From assembly GCA_002708315.1 (NCBI GenBank), contig PANC01000013.1, positions 62,001 through 126,000 on the forward strand: DNA of 64,000 nucleotides, read 5' to 3'. Positions 57,192 to 64,000 of this stretch are shown piece by piece. A program made the position numbers and the translations under genes. The stretch is from Lentimicrobiaceae bacterium. GTDB lineage: Bacteria > Bacteroidota > Bacteroidia > Bacteroidales > F082. The notes below the pieces were generated by a model. That model saw nothing but the letters and a program-made list of their open reading frames with translations, did not search any database and was not told the DNA's origin. Position 1 is the stretch's first letter. Each line of letters starts with the position of its first letter.

Positions 57192-59336
57192 ATGTCAATT
57201 AAACCTATTTCGCAATCCTTTGAACTTTCCGACGGAAGATCTGTAACAATTGAAACTGGCAAGCTTGCAAAGCAAGCCGACGGATCAGTCGTTGTAAAAA
57301 TGGGCAAAACAATGCTTATGGCAACTGTGGTTGCAGCTCCTGAAGCAAGAGAAGATGTAGACTTTCTACCACTAAGCGTTGACTACAAAGAGAAATATGC
57401 CGCAGCGGGCAAGTTTCCAGGTGGTTTCTTCAAACGTGAAGCAAGGCCATCAGAATATGAAATTCTTATTTGTAGATTAATAGATAGAGCTCTTAGGCCT
57501 CTATTTCCTAATGATTTTCACGCAGAAACACAAATGCTTGTTCAGTTAATTTCTGTGGAAGAAGATGTTTCTCCGGATGCACTTGCAGCATTAGCAGCAT
57601 CATCTGCTTTAATGGTAAGCGATATTCCTTTTAATGGACCCATATCAGAGGTACGTGTAGCAAGGGTAAATGGAGAGTTCGTTATAAATCCATCAATTTC
57701 TCAACAAGAAGAAGCTGATATTGAACTTATAGTTGCAGCTTCACTTGATAACATAATGATGGTAGAAGGTGAGATGGAGGAAGTTAGTGAAGCAGAAATG
57801 CTTTCTGCCATAAAGGTAGCGCATGAAGCCATTAAAATACAATGTCAAGCCCAAATAGATCTCGCAGCAAAAGTTGAAAAAGCAGCAAAAAAACGTGAAT
57901 ATTGTCATGAAGTTAATGATGATGATTTACGTAAGCAAGTAAAAGAAGCTACCTATCAAAAATGTTATGACATCAGTAAAGCTGGTAATGCAGATAAACA
58001 TTTCCGCTCCAGTTCCTTTAGAGCAGTTCGTGATGAGTTTTTAGACACATTTGACGAAGAGAAGAGAGATGGCGTAAAGAACCTTGTTAAAAGATATTTC
58101 CATGATGTGGAGAAGGAAGCTGTAAGAGATGCAATGATTGCTGAAAACATAAGATTAGACGGTAGAAAAATGGATGAAATTCGTCCTATTTGGACAGAAG
58201 TTGATTATTTACCATCAGCTCATGGCTCTGCAATATTCACAAGAGGTGAGACACAATCATTAGTTTCTGTAACATTAGGAAGTAAGCTTGATGAACAAAA
58301 GATAGATGGCGCTGTAATCTCTGGTAAAAGAAATTTTCTACTTCATTACAACTTCCCCCCGTTCTCAACTGGTGAGGTTAAGCGTATGATGGGTGTAAGT
58401 CGTCGCGAGGTGGGTCATGGAAACCTTGCTGAACGAGCACTTAAATATGTTATTCCAAAAGGTGAAGATAATCCATATACCATAAGAATCGTTTCTGACA
58501 TATTAGAATCAAACGGTTCATCATCAATGGCTTCTGTTTGTGGTGGAACCCTGGCTTTAATGGATGCTGGTATAAATATTTCCAAACCTGTAGCTGGTAT
58601 AGCAATGGGACTTATTTCTGATTACAACTCTGATAAATACGTGGTACTCTCAGACATTTTAGGTGATGAAGATCACTTAGGTGATATGGATTTTAAGGTT
58701 ACAGGAACACAGGATGGAATTACTGCATGTCAAATGGACATAAAAGTTGATGGTCTATCATACGAGATACTTGAGCAAGCTCTAGAGCAAGCTCGTAACG
58801 GAAGAATACACATTCTAAATGAAATGGCCAAAACACTAGATGCTCCTCGTAAAGACTACAAGGATAATGCACCTCGTATTGAAAAAATGGTCATCGAAAA
58901 AGAGTTTATTGGAGCAGTTATTGGACCTGGAGGAAAAGTAATTCAAGAAATCCAAGCTGAAACTGGAGCTACTATAGTTATTGAAGAAGTTGATGAAAAA
59001 GGTGTAATAGATATAATGGCTGACAATAAGGCTACCATTGAAGCAGCAAAAGACTGGATTAAAGGAATAGTAGCTGTACCTGAGGTGAATGAAGTGTATC
59101 TTGGAACTGTAAAGAGTATAGTTGCATTTGGGGCATTTGTTGAAATATTACCCGGAAAAGATGGTCTTCTCCATATCTCAGAGATTGATCATAAACGAAT
59201 CAACAATGTTGAAGACGTTCTTAAACAAGGTGATAAAATTAAAGTTAAACTTATCGAAGTTGATAAAAGGTCAGGTAAACTAAAGTTATCACGTAAAGCA
59301 CTAATTCCTAAACCTGAACATAAAGAAGAAAATTAA
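57192..59336 (+). CDS. pnp: Polynucleotide phosphorylase
   Basis: 3'-5' phosphorolytic exoribonuclease of the degradosome. From ATG 57192 ([10 protein letters not shown]) it is 714 residues: first RNase PH domain ([20 protein letters not shown]), helical linker, second RNase PH domain with [12 protein letters not shown] and [20 protein letters not shown] domain ([14 protein letters not shown]) and S1 domain ([20 protein letters not shown]). The in-frame ATG at 57123 is rejected, since it precedes and would include the rpsO terminator hairpin. Confidence 0.97.
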   Translation: MSIKPISQSFELSDGRSVTIETGKLAKQADGSVVVKMGKTMLMATVVAAPEAREDVDFLPLSVDYKEKYAAAGKFPGGFFKREARPSEYEILICRLIDRALRPLFPNDFHAETQMLVQLISVEEDVSPDALAALAASSALMVSDIPFNGPISEVRVARVNGEFVINPSISQQEEADIELIVAASLDNIMMVEGEMEEVSEAEMLSAIKVAHEAIKIQCQAQIDLAAKVEKAAKKREYCHEVNDDDLRKQVKEATYQKCYDISKAGNADKHFRSSSFRAVRDEFLDTFDEEKRDGVKNLVKRYFHDVEKEAVRDAMIAENIRLDGRKMDEIRPIWTEVDYLPSAHGSAIFTRGETQSLVSVTLGSKLDEQKIDGAVISGKRNFLLHYNFPPFSTGEVKRMMGVSRREVGHGNLAERALKYVIPKGEDNPYTIRIVSDILESNGSSSMASVCGGTLALMDAGINISKPVAGIAMGLISDYNSDKYVVLSDILGDEDHLGDMDFKVTGTQDGITACQMDIKVDGLSYEILEQALEQARNGRIHILNEMAKTLDAPRKDYKDNAPRIEKMVIEKEFIGAVIGPGGKVIQEIQAETGATIVIEEVDEKGVIDIMADNKATIEAAKDWIKGIVAVPEVNEVYLGTVKSIVAFGAFVEILPGKDGLLHISEIDHKRINNVEDVLKQGDKIKVKLIEVDKRSGKLKLSRKALIPKPEHKEEN

Positions 59337-59402
59337 AAGTAACCTTTGGAACACATGTGCGTATAAAGTTAGATATTGATTAAAGAAAAAGATTAAAAGA
59401 AA

Positions 59403-60266
59403 ATGAGGCAACTTAAGATAACCAAGCAGGTAACCAACCGCGAAACCGCATCACTTGATAAATATTTACAAGAGATCGGTAAGGTCGATTTGATTACAGC
59501 CGAACAAGAAGTTGAACTTGCAAGACGTATCAAGCAAGGTGACCGCATTGCTCTTGAGAAGCTAACTAAAGCAAATCTTCGTTTTGTGGTTTCAGTATCA
59601 AAACAATACCAAAATCAAGGCCTTAGCTTACCCGATTTAATCAATGAGGGAAATCTAGGATTAATTAAAGCTGCCCAAAGATTTGATGAAACTCGTGGTT
59701 TTAAATTTATTTCTTACGCTGTTTGGTGGATTCGCCAATCTATTCTTCAAGCTCTTGCAGAGCAATCTAGAATTGTAAGATTACCATTGAATAAAATTGG
59801 ATCAATAAATAAGATTAATAAAGCAGCCGCAAGGCTGGAACAATCATTTGAAAGGGAACCAAATCAAAAGGAGATTGCTGGTGAACTAGAAATGACAGAA
59901 AATGAGGTTAAAGAATCTCAACGGAATGCAGGACGACATGTATCAATGGATGCACCTCTAATCCAAGATGAAGACAATACGATGTATGATGTACTTCGCA
60001 GCGATGAGGGTCCAACACCAGAAACAGGTTTATTATATGAATCTCTAAGAAAAGAAATTGACCGCGCTGTGCAAACATTAACTCAGCGTGAAGCCGATGT
60101 TGTAAAACTATATTTTGGACTTGGCGAAGGTCATCCAATGACCCTTGAAGAAATAGGTGAAAGGTTTGACTTAACAAGGGAAAGAGTGCGGCAGATTAAA
60201 GAAAAAGCCATTAGGAGGCTCAAGCATACGTCCCGAAGTAAGATATTAAAATCCTACTTGGGATAA
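59403..60266 (+). CDS. rpoD: Primary RNA polymerase sigma factor (RpoD/SigA)
   Basis: A 287-residue sigma-70 factor, the short Bacteroidota primary type without region 1.1 and the non-conserved insert. Region 1.2 is at [20 protein letters not shown], region 2 at [35 protein letters not shown] and [15 protein letters not shown], and region 4.2 at [20 protein letters not shown]. It is the factor expected to read the TTTG/TAnnTTTG promoters listed here. A terminator follows directly. Confidence 0.96.
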   Translation: MRQLKITKQVTNRETASLDKYLQEIGKVDLITAEQEVELARRIKQGDRIALEKLTKANLRFVVSVSKQYQNQGLSLPDLINEGNLGLIKAAQRFDETRGFKFISYAVWWIRQSILQALAEQSRIVRLPLNKIGSINKINKAAARLEQSFEREPNQKEIAGELEMTENEVKESQRNAGRHVSMDAPLIQDEDNTMYDVLRSDEGPTPETGLLYESLRKEIDRAVQTLTQREADVVKLYFGLGEGHPMTLEEIGERFDLTRERVRQIKEKAIRRLKHTSRSKILKSYLG

Positions 60267-60274
60267 AAAATTCG

Positions 60275-60304
60275 AAGCGTCTGCATTTTGCTGACGCTTT
60301 TTTT
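60275..60304 (+). terminator. Rho-independent terminator of rpoD
   Basis: AAGCGTC (60275-60281), internal GCA/TGC pairing around an ATTT-type loop, GACGCTT (60293-60299), then a T run. The T run leads straight into the -7 box of rpe at 60304. Confidence 0.8.
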
Positions 60305-60311
60305 ATTTTTG
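60304..60311 (+). promoter_or_regulatory. -7 promoter box for rpe
   Basis: TATTTTTG, immediately abutting the rpoD terminator T run and only 11 bases before the rpe ATG. The only TTTG upstream (60287-60290) is at a short spacing of 13, so strength is uncertain. Confidence 0.45.
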
Positions 60312-60322
60312 CAATAAAAAAT

Positions 60323-60973
60323 ATGAAACACCTCATAGCTCCATCATTATTATCGGCAAACTTCGCAAACCTTGAAGGTGACATAAATATGCTTAACAAG
60401 AGTGAAGCAGATTGGTTTCACCTTGACGTTATGGATGGAGTGTTTGTGCCTAATATAAGCTTCGGAATACCTATTATAAAAGCAATTAAAAAGTTAGCTA
60501 AAAAGCCATTAGATGTGCACCTTATGATTGTCCAACCAGAAAGGTACATAAGTGAATTTAAATCTGCAGGAGCCGACATACTCACCATCCATATTGAAGC
60601 AAGTACACATCTTCATAGAAGCATTGACGAAATCAAAAACGAAGGCATGAAGGCAGGTGTTGTTTTAAACCCACATACTCCAATTAGTAGTCTTGTTGAT
60701 ATAATAAGCAATTTAGACATCATACTTTTAATGTCTGTAAACCCAGGCTTTGGTGGTCAAAAATTCATAGAAAATACTTACCAAAAAATTTCTAAACTTA
60801 AAGATCTTATTATAAAGTCGAATTCCAATGCGCTAATCGAAATTGATGGTGGTGTTAACCTAAATAATGCACCAAAGCTTATTGAAACTGGAGCAGATGT
60901 TTTGGTTGCTGGAAACACAGTCTTTAGCTCAGAGAACCCATCCCAAACAATAAAAACCCTAAAGGATTTATAG
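60323..60973 (+). CDS. rpe: Ribulose-phosphate 3-epimerase
   Basis: Pentose-phosphate enzyme interconverting ribulose 5-phosphate and xylulose 5-phosphate. The 216-residue TIM barrel shows APSLLSANFANLEGDI, WFHLDVMDGVFVPNISFG (catalytic Asp and metal His), VHLMIVQPE, SVNPGFGGQKF and EIDGGVN. The thioesterase gene follows 49 bases later on the same strand. Confidence 0.97.
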   Translation: MKHLIAPSLLSANFANLEGDINMLNKSEADWFHLDVMDGVFVPNISFGIPIIKAIKKLAKKPLDVHLMIVQPERYISEFKSAGADILTIHIEASTHLHRSIDEIKNEGMKAGVVLNPHTPISSLVDIISNLDIILLMSVNPGFGGQKFIENTYQKISKLKDLIIKSNSNALIEIDGGVNLNNAPKLIETGADVLVAGNTVFSSENPSQTIKTLKDL

Positions 60974-61022
60974 TTCACACTAAATCCCTTACCTTTAGTA
61001 CCTCAAAACACAATATCAACTA

Positions 61023-61544
61023 ATGTATCCTTACTTAAGATTGATCCGATTAATTTTAAAGAATCGTCCAAAACAGAAGATTGATATTGGAGATAAAAGT
61101 GTTTTAAACATGAGGGTTGGCATTCCGGATATTGATCCTTTTATGGAGCTTAATAACGGAAGACATTTAACAATTATGGACTTTGGACGATATGATCTTG
61201 CAATTCAAAGTGGTTTAATGAAGGTTATTAAAAAACACAAATGGGGTTTGGTAGTAGCTGGAGCAAGTGTTCGCTATCGCCATAGGCTAAAATATAGGAT
61301 GAAGTATGAGCTTCACTCACAGGTTGTTGGGTATGACGAAAAATGGTTTTACTTCCATCAAAAAACAGTACGAGACGCAAAAATACATTCTGCAGCATTA
61401 ATAAGAACAGCGGTAACCTCCAAGGATGGAATTGTACGTTCGAATAAAGTTCTAGGTGCAATGGGATATGATAATATTAAATACTATGTTCCAGATTGGG
61501 TAAAAGCTTGGGCTGAATCTGACGAAATGAGACCATGGCATTAA
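61023..61544 (+). CDS. Hotdog-fold thioesterase-like protein (THEM6-like)
   Basis: A 173-residue protein of the acyl-CoA thioesterase/4HBT superfamily. LNNGRHLTIMDFGRYDLAIQSG is the typical N-in-place-of-D helix motif, followed by hydrophobic beta strands (KWGLVVAGASVRYRHRLKY). Charged N-terminal helix of about 25 residues. Substrate is unknown. It lies between rpe and pepD with gaps of 49 and 58 bases, so co-transcription is possible. Confidence 0.82.
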   Translation: MYPYLRLIRLILKNRPKQKIDIGDKSVLNMRVGIPDIDPFMELNNGRHLTIMDFGRYDLAIQSGLMKVIKKHKWGLVVAGASVRYRHRLKYRMKYELHSQVVGYDEKWFYFHQKTVRDAKIHSAALIRTAVTSKDGIVRSNKVLGAMGYDNIKYYVPDWVKAWAESDEMRPWH

Positions 61545-61602
61545 TACAATATGGGTAATACATGATATTACTTTGTATCTTCGTGCACTTAGAAAAGATA
61601 AA

Positions 61603-63063
61603 ATGAACACAGAAATTTTAAAGCTCAAACCAGCCATAGTATGGCATTATTTTAAAGAGATACTCGAAATACCACGTCCTTCCAAAAAGGAAGATAAAAT
61701 TGTAGCTCATCTGCTGGAATTTGCAAAGAAGTTCAACCTAGAAATCCTTCAAGATGAAATCGGTAATGTTCTCATAAGGAAAGAAGCAACCAAGGGTATG
61801 GAAGGAAAGAAATGGGTTGTTTTACAGAGTCATGTAGACATGGTATGTGAGAAAAATAGTAATAAAGATTTTGATTTTGAAAATGACCCCATTGAATCCC
61901 TAATTGAGGGAGAATGGGTAACAGCAAATGATACTACTTTGGGGGCTGATGATGGTATTGGAGTGGCAGCACAAATGGCAATATTAGCTTCAAATGATAT
62001 TCAACACGGACCCATAGAGTGCTTATTTACTGTTGACGAGGAAACAGGTTTAACAGGAGCTTTTGGACTAATGGAAGGATTCTTAAAAAGTAAAATATTA
62101 TTGAACCTTGACTCCGAAGATGAAGGAGAGCTATTTATTGGTTGTGCTGGTGGTCAAGATACCCAGGCATGGTTACCTTTTGACCGGGAGTCAGCTCCTG
62201 AGGGCTATAAAGCATATAAAATCATGGTATCGGGCCTTAAGGGCGGCCACTCTGGTGATGAAATTGAAAAGGGTCACGCAAATGCTAATAAGATTCTAAA
62301 CAGATTTTTATGGACTAATAAAGGTGAGTTTAATATGAAACTCAATTATTTTGATGGCGGGAACTTACGAAATGCGATAGCTCGCGAAGCTTATGCCATA
62401 TGTCTTATTCCTGAGTTAATGGAGTCTAAATTAATTAGTGCCGTTAGAAAGTTTAAAAAAATGAGTCGGTCTGAATTCAGTATAACTGAACCCTACATGG
62501 AAATTACAATAAATCCCATTGAAATTCCTGATAATGTAATTGATGATGAATCATTCACAGAGTTGGTGAATGCAATTTATGCATGTCCTCATGGAGTAAT
62601 TGCGATGTCTCAAAGCATTGAAAATTTTGTGGAGACTTCTACTAACCTTGCATCCGTTAAATTCCTTGACGATGAAATTCTAATTACCACAAGTCAAAGA
62701 AGTTCTGTTGAATCAGAGAAACAAGATATTACAAATATGGTCAAAAGTGTATTTAATTTAGCAGGAGGCAGAACAAAAACCTCGGATGGTTATCCAGGGT
62801 GGACACCTAACCCTGATTCGGAAATAATGAATATTACTGTTGATTCATATAAAAAATTATTCAAAATGGAACCAGAAGTGTTGGCAATACATGCTGGTCT
62901 TGAATGTGGACTAATTGGCGATAAGTATCCTGAAATGGATATGATATCGTTTGGACCTACAATTAAAAGAGCACACTCACCTGAAGAAAAAATTGAGATC
63001 GATAGTGTTTCAAAGTTCTGGGATCTTACATTAGATGTTTTAAAAAACATTCCAAATGAATAA
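61603..63063 (+). CDS. pepD: Aminoacyl-histidine dipeptidase (PepD-like, M20)
   Basis: Cleaves Xaa-His dipeptides such as carnosine-like peptides. The 486-residue protein (from ATG 61603; an in-frame TTG at 61573 adds ten residues) has M20 metal-site motifs: LQSHVDMVCE, TLGADDGIGVAAQMAIL, FTVDEETGLTGAFGL, DSEDEGELFIGCAGG and, near the C-terminus, a HAGLECG metal-ligand segment. A near-consensus TTACTTTG lies about 30 bases upstream. Confidence 0.93.
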   Translation: MNTEILKLKPAIVWHYFKEILEIPRPSKKEDKIVAHLLEFAKKFNLEILQDEIGNVLIRKEATKGMEGKKWVVLQSHVDMVCEKNSNKDFDFENDPIESLIEGEWVTANDTTLGADDGIGVAAQMAILASNDIQHGPIECLFTVDEETGLTGAFGLMEGFLKSKILLNLDSEDEGELFIGCAGGQDTQAWLPFDRESAPEGYKAYKIMVSGLKGGHSGDEIEKGHANANKILNRFLWTNKGEFNMKLNYFDGGNLRNAIAREAYAICLIPELMESKLISAVRKFKKMSRSEFSITEPYMEITINPIEIPDNVIDDESFTELVNAIYACPHGVIAMSQSIENFVETSTNLASVKFLDDEILITTSQRSSVESEKQDITNMVKSVFNLAGGRTKTSDGYPGWTPNPDSEIMNITVDSYKKLFKMEPEVLAIHAGLECGLIGDKYPEMDMISFGPTIKRAHSPEEKIEIDSVSKFWDLTLDVLKNIPNE

Positions 63064-63271
63064 TTAACTCCAAATTTTTTTTGGTTAATATTAAAGCCGG
63101 ATAAAACGCCATATAATTATATCACAAGATTGCTATTACAAGGCTTTAAAGCAATCACCAATATTAGCCTTCCATGATAAATCTACGGTAAATAAAGCAT
63201 CCAATACTCCGTTATAAACATATTTTTTTTGTTGGGATAATTGGTTAAATTTGACACTTATTTTACAGAAT

Positions 63272-64000
63272 ATGAACGATCTTGATTTTGATTTAATCAG
63301 GCCATATACGTTTGCAGAAATACAAGAAGCCATACCTCGAATTATCAGTGATGATAGTTTTCATTTGATGATGGACTACTTATTTACAGAACAAGAGAAA
63401 GATACTGTAATATCAAATATGAAGAGTGCAAAAACTATTCACGAGTTTCAAGTTGCACTCACTCTTCCATCAGTTAAATCAATACTTGCAAAAACAACTA
63501 ATGGCATATCATATTCAGGATTTAACAACCTCACTAATGAGAACCCAAATGTGTTTCTTGCTAACCACAGAGATATCGTTTTGGATTCATCCATACTGGG
63601 TGCAATTTTAACCGAGGCTAATTTTAAAACCCCTCATATTACATGGGGAAGTAACCTTATGGTAACTCCTTTAATTGTTGATTTTGGAAAGTCTAACCAG
63701 ATGATTACTGTTTTTAGAGAAGGTAGTCCAAAAGAATTACTACAAAACTCACAACGCCTAAGTTTGTTCATAAGAAAATCCATATTGGAGATGAAAAAAC
63801 CAGTTTGGATTGCCCATAGTAAGGGCAGGTCTAAAAATGGATTTGACAAAACGGATGTTAGCATATTAAAGATGTTGTCTCTATCTGGTAACTCAGATTT
63901 CAAAAACAGATTCGTAGAACTAAACCTTACTCCTGCAACAATAAGCTATGAATGGGAGCCCTGTGATGCATTGAAGGTTCGAGAGATATACCTTTCTGAT
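63272..64000 (+). CDS. Glycerolipid acyltransferase (PlsB/PlsC-like), 3' truncated by window
   Basis: Open from ATG 63272 to the last base (243 codons), so the end lies outside. The protein starts MNDLDFDLIRPYTFAEIQEA and carries an acyltransferase motif NHRDIVLD (residues 98-105), a variant of NHxxxxD with one extra residue, then a basic FREGSP motif and VWIAHSKGRSKNG. These are seen in Bacteroidota proteins annotated as 1-acyl-glycerol-3-phosphate acyltransferases. Membrane phospholipid or ornithine-lipid acylation is plausible; the exact acceptor is unknown. About 210 bases of featureless sequence precede it. Confidence 0.8.
   Translation, partial: MNDLDFDLIRPYTFAEIQEAIPRIISDDSFHLMMDYLFTEQEKDTVISNMKSAKTIHEFQVALTLPSVKSILAKTTNGISYSGFNNLTNENPNVFLANHRDIVLDSSILGAILTEANFKTPHITWGSNLMVTPLIVDFGKSNQMITVFREGSPKELLQNSQRLSLFIRKSILEMKKPVWIAHSKGRSKNGFDKTDVSILKMLSLSGNSDFKNRFVELNLTPATISYEWEPCDALKVREIYLSD

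Noticed and set aside
1-64000. CRISPR arrays, tRNA/rRNA genes, insertion sequences, phage or toxin-antitoxin modules
   Set aside because: I looked through all intergenic stretches and flanks for direct repeats, cloverleaf-like segments, transposase motifs and integrase genes and saw none; the window is ordinary chromosome apart from the points listed.

Overview
The window is a chromosomal segment of a member of the Bacteroidota. The evidence is an AT-rich genome with the phylum's characteristic -7 promoter element (TAnnTTTG) in front of many genes, a short primary sigma factor without region 1.1, a fused SecD-SecF protein, head-GIN (DUF2807) and GWxTD proteins, an OmpP1-type porin, a PagL/acyloxyacyl-hydrolase-type barrel and the rnpA-yidD-ctp gene order. 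Finer placement (Bacteroidales/Marinilabiliales-like) cannot be decided from the sequence alone. I see about 51 protein genes and no rRNA, tRNA, CRISPR array, insertion sequence or prophage. The segment is mostly core genome with a few accessory metabolic cassettes.

Layout. 1-2549: 3' part of infB. 2582-9107 (minus): an apparent seven-gene unit, DUF481 protein - rnpA - yidD - ctp (S41 protease) - O-antigen-ligase-like protein - cdd - ChaN-like protein, driven by a promoter in the divergent region at 9108-9247. 9248-14327 (plus): disaccharide cassette of an SLC45-type MFS transporter, a beta-phosphoglucomutase/GH65 phosphorylase fusion and a uridine-kinase-like P-loop kinase. 14552-18671: grpE, dnaJ, then a NatA/NatB-like ABC exporter. 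19333-22527: secDF. 22697-25253: exported nickel superoxide dismutase, folC and a TylF-type methyltransferase, closely spaced. 25359-32245: gamma-carbonic-anhydrase-like protein, outer-membrane porin, low-complexity lipoprotein, proS, GIN-domain lipoprotein and PagL-like protein. 32538-39252: mazG, PAP2 phosphatase, a RelA/SpoT homologue with a ruined hydrolase site, a porin, a cupin, a PfkB kinase and aroQ. 39245-44292 (minus): GT2 glycosyltransferase, GWxTD protein, class-I isoprenoid-synthase-like protein and sucC. 44442-49572: lolD-like ATPase, a 13-repeat helical protein and nnr. 49604-56442: ICMT-like methyltransferase, citrate lyase (a CitD-CitE fusion plus CitF), gdhA, a TIGR01212 radical SAM protein and idi. 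56833-64000: rpsO, pnp, the primary sigma factor, rpe, a thioesterase, pepD and a truncated acyltransferase.

The most interesting points are the Ni-SOD, whose metal hook sits exactly behind a Sec signal peptide; the CitD-CitE fusion with CitF but no adjacent citC/citX/citG; the HAD-GH65 fusion cassette; the RSH protein that has lost three of four hydrolase metal ligands; an uncharacterised squalene/phytoene-synthase-like enzyme; and the large 13-unit repeat protein. Recurrent TAnnTTTG boxes also let me correct several start codons.
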